This document shows positions 14,249 to 14,537 of a stretch of DNA of 14,537 bases, piece by piece. Source of the DNA: Pseudomonadota bacterium (GTDB lineage: Bacteria; Pseudomonadota; Gammaproteobacteria; Burkholderiales; Eutrophovitaceae). The position numbers and the translations under genes were made by a program. Location of the stretch: contig PAHB01000069.1 of assembly GCA_002704665.1 (NCBI GenBank), positions 1 to 14,537 of the forward strand, written 5' to 3'. Under the pieces are notes generated by a model. It searched no databases. It was not told the origin of the DNA and saw only the letters and a program-made list of their open reading frames with translations. How positions within the stretch are numbered: the first letter of the stretch is position 1; each line of letters begins with the position of its first letter.

Positions 14249-14537
14249 GTGAAAAAAATAATGTTATGTATTACACTATGTGCCGTTTCTCCAACGTTAA
14301 TTTTAGCCGATAGTACCTTCGATACAAAAAAAAATGTGGAAATTAGGAAGAATATAAATAGTAACGCAGATGACACTATCGTCAACCCTGTCTCTTGCGG
14401 GAAAGTTAAAAGGTTAGGTCGTAGCGCGGGTTTTTCACATCATTGGTCGACTGCTAAGCAAAACTGCCCGCAAACAAACAGATATCAAGATAACAACAAA
14501 GGTAGCAAAAAATTAAAAATAAGAATAAAAATACCAA
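14249..14537 (+). CDS. Exported protein of unknown function (3' truncated by window end)
   Basis: An open frame runs from GTG 14249 to the right edge without a stop, covering 96 codons. It starts with a clean signal peptide, MKKIMLCITLCAVSPTLILA, likely cut before DSTFD. The visible mature part is basic and rich in Asn and Lys. It has cysteines in PVSCGKV and KQNCPQT and a His pair in FSHHWST. I do not recognise a family. AGG at 14239-14241 could serve as a weak ribosome-binding site for the GTG. An ATG four codons later (14261) is possible but would remove the basic start of the signal peptide. Confidence 0.65.
   Translation, partial: MKKIMLCITLCAVSPTLILADSTFDTKKNVEIRKNINSNADDTIVNPVSCGKVKRLGRSAGFSHHWSTAKQNCPQTNRYQDNNKGSKKLKIRIKIP

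Noticed and set aside
1..14537. Search for defence, toxin-antitoxin, CRISPR, transposon or prophage signatures
   Set aside because: No nuclease, transposase, integrase, repeat-spacer pattern or toxin-antitoxin pair was seen. The MazG-like protein alone is not evidence of a defence module.

Overview
The window looks like chromosomal DNA from a low-GC, probably marine gammaproteobacterium. This rests on the protein families present: a Sec-exported nickel superoxide dismutase, a periplasmic chalcone-isomerase-like protein, a QorA-type quinone reductase and a YYWP-type glutathione S-transferase. Many small exported proteins with ordinary Gram-negative signal peptides point the same way. The assignment is inference; no rRNA, tRNA or other taxonomic marker is present. 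No phage, transposon, CRISPR array or recognised defence system was seen.

Layout. Left edge: the last 24 codons of an unidentified gene (1-75), an amidase-signature hydrolase (225-1682), and a convergent NADP-dependent CurA/PTGR-like reductase (1781-2791, minus). Centre left: an exported YncE/lactonase-like beta-propeller (3301-4479) and a QorA-like quinone reductase (4950-5939). Centre: sodN (6250-6732, minus), a candidate small RNA (about 6972-7076), an exported MORN-repeat protein (7315-8034), two small exported proteins of unknown function (8170-8577, 8873-9220) and an exported surface-adhesin-E-like protein (9453-9845, minus). Right: a glutathione S-transferase (10084-10860, minus), an aldehyde dehydrogenase (11416-12861), a MazG-like NTP pyrophosphohydrolase (12975-13340), an exported chalcone-isomerase-like protein (13599-14135), and an exported protein cut by the right edge (14249 onward).

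Two themes stand out. Several cytoplasmic enzymes handle reactive carbonyls, quinones or electrophiles (CurA-like reductase, QorA, GST, aldehyde dehydrogenase), and sodN removes superoxide, so oxidative and electrophile defence is a plausible loose theme. There are no operons tying these genes together. Second, 8 of the 15 coding regions carry signal peptides, and five of these are consecutive between 6250 and 9845. Coding density is only about 72%, with 230-580 base gaps and essentially single-gene transcription units.

The most interesting non-coding signals are two. One is a promoter-like element, TTTTAC-N15-GGGTATTATT, found three times upstream of plus-strand genes, with a near-match at the same spacing in front of sodN. 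The other is a possible stand-alone small RNA between sodN and the MORN gene: a TATATA box, a perfect 7-bp hairpin, and a second composite hairpin followed by eight Ts. Neither could be tested computationally here.
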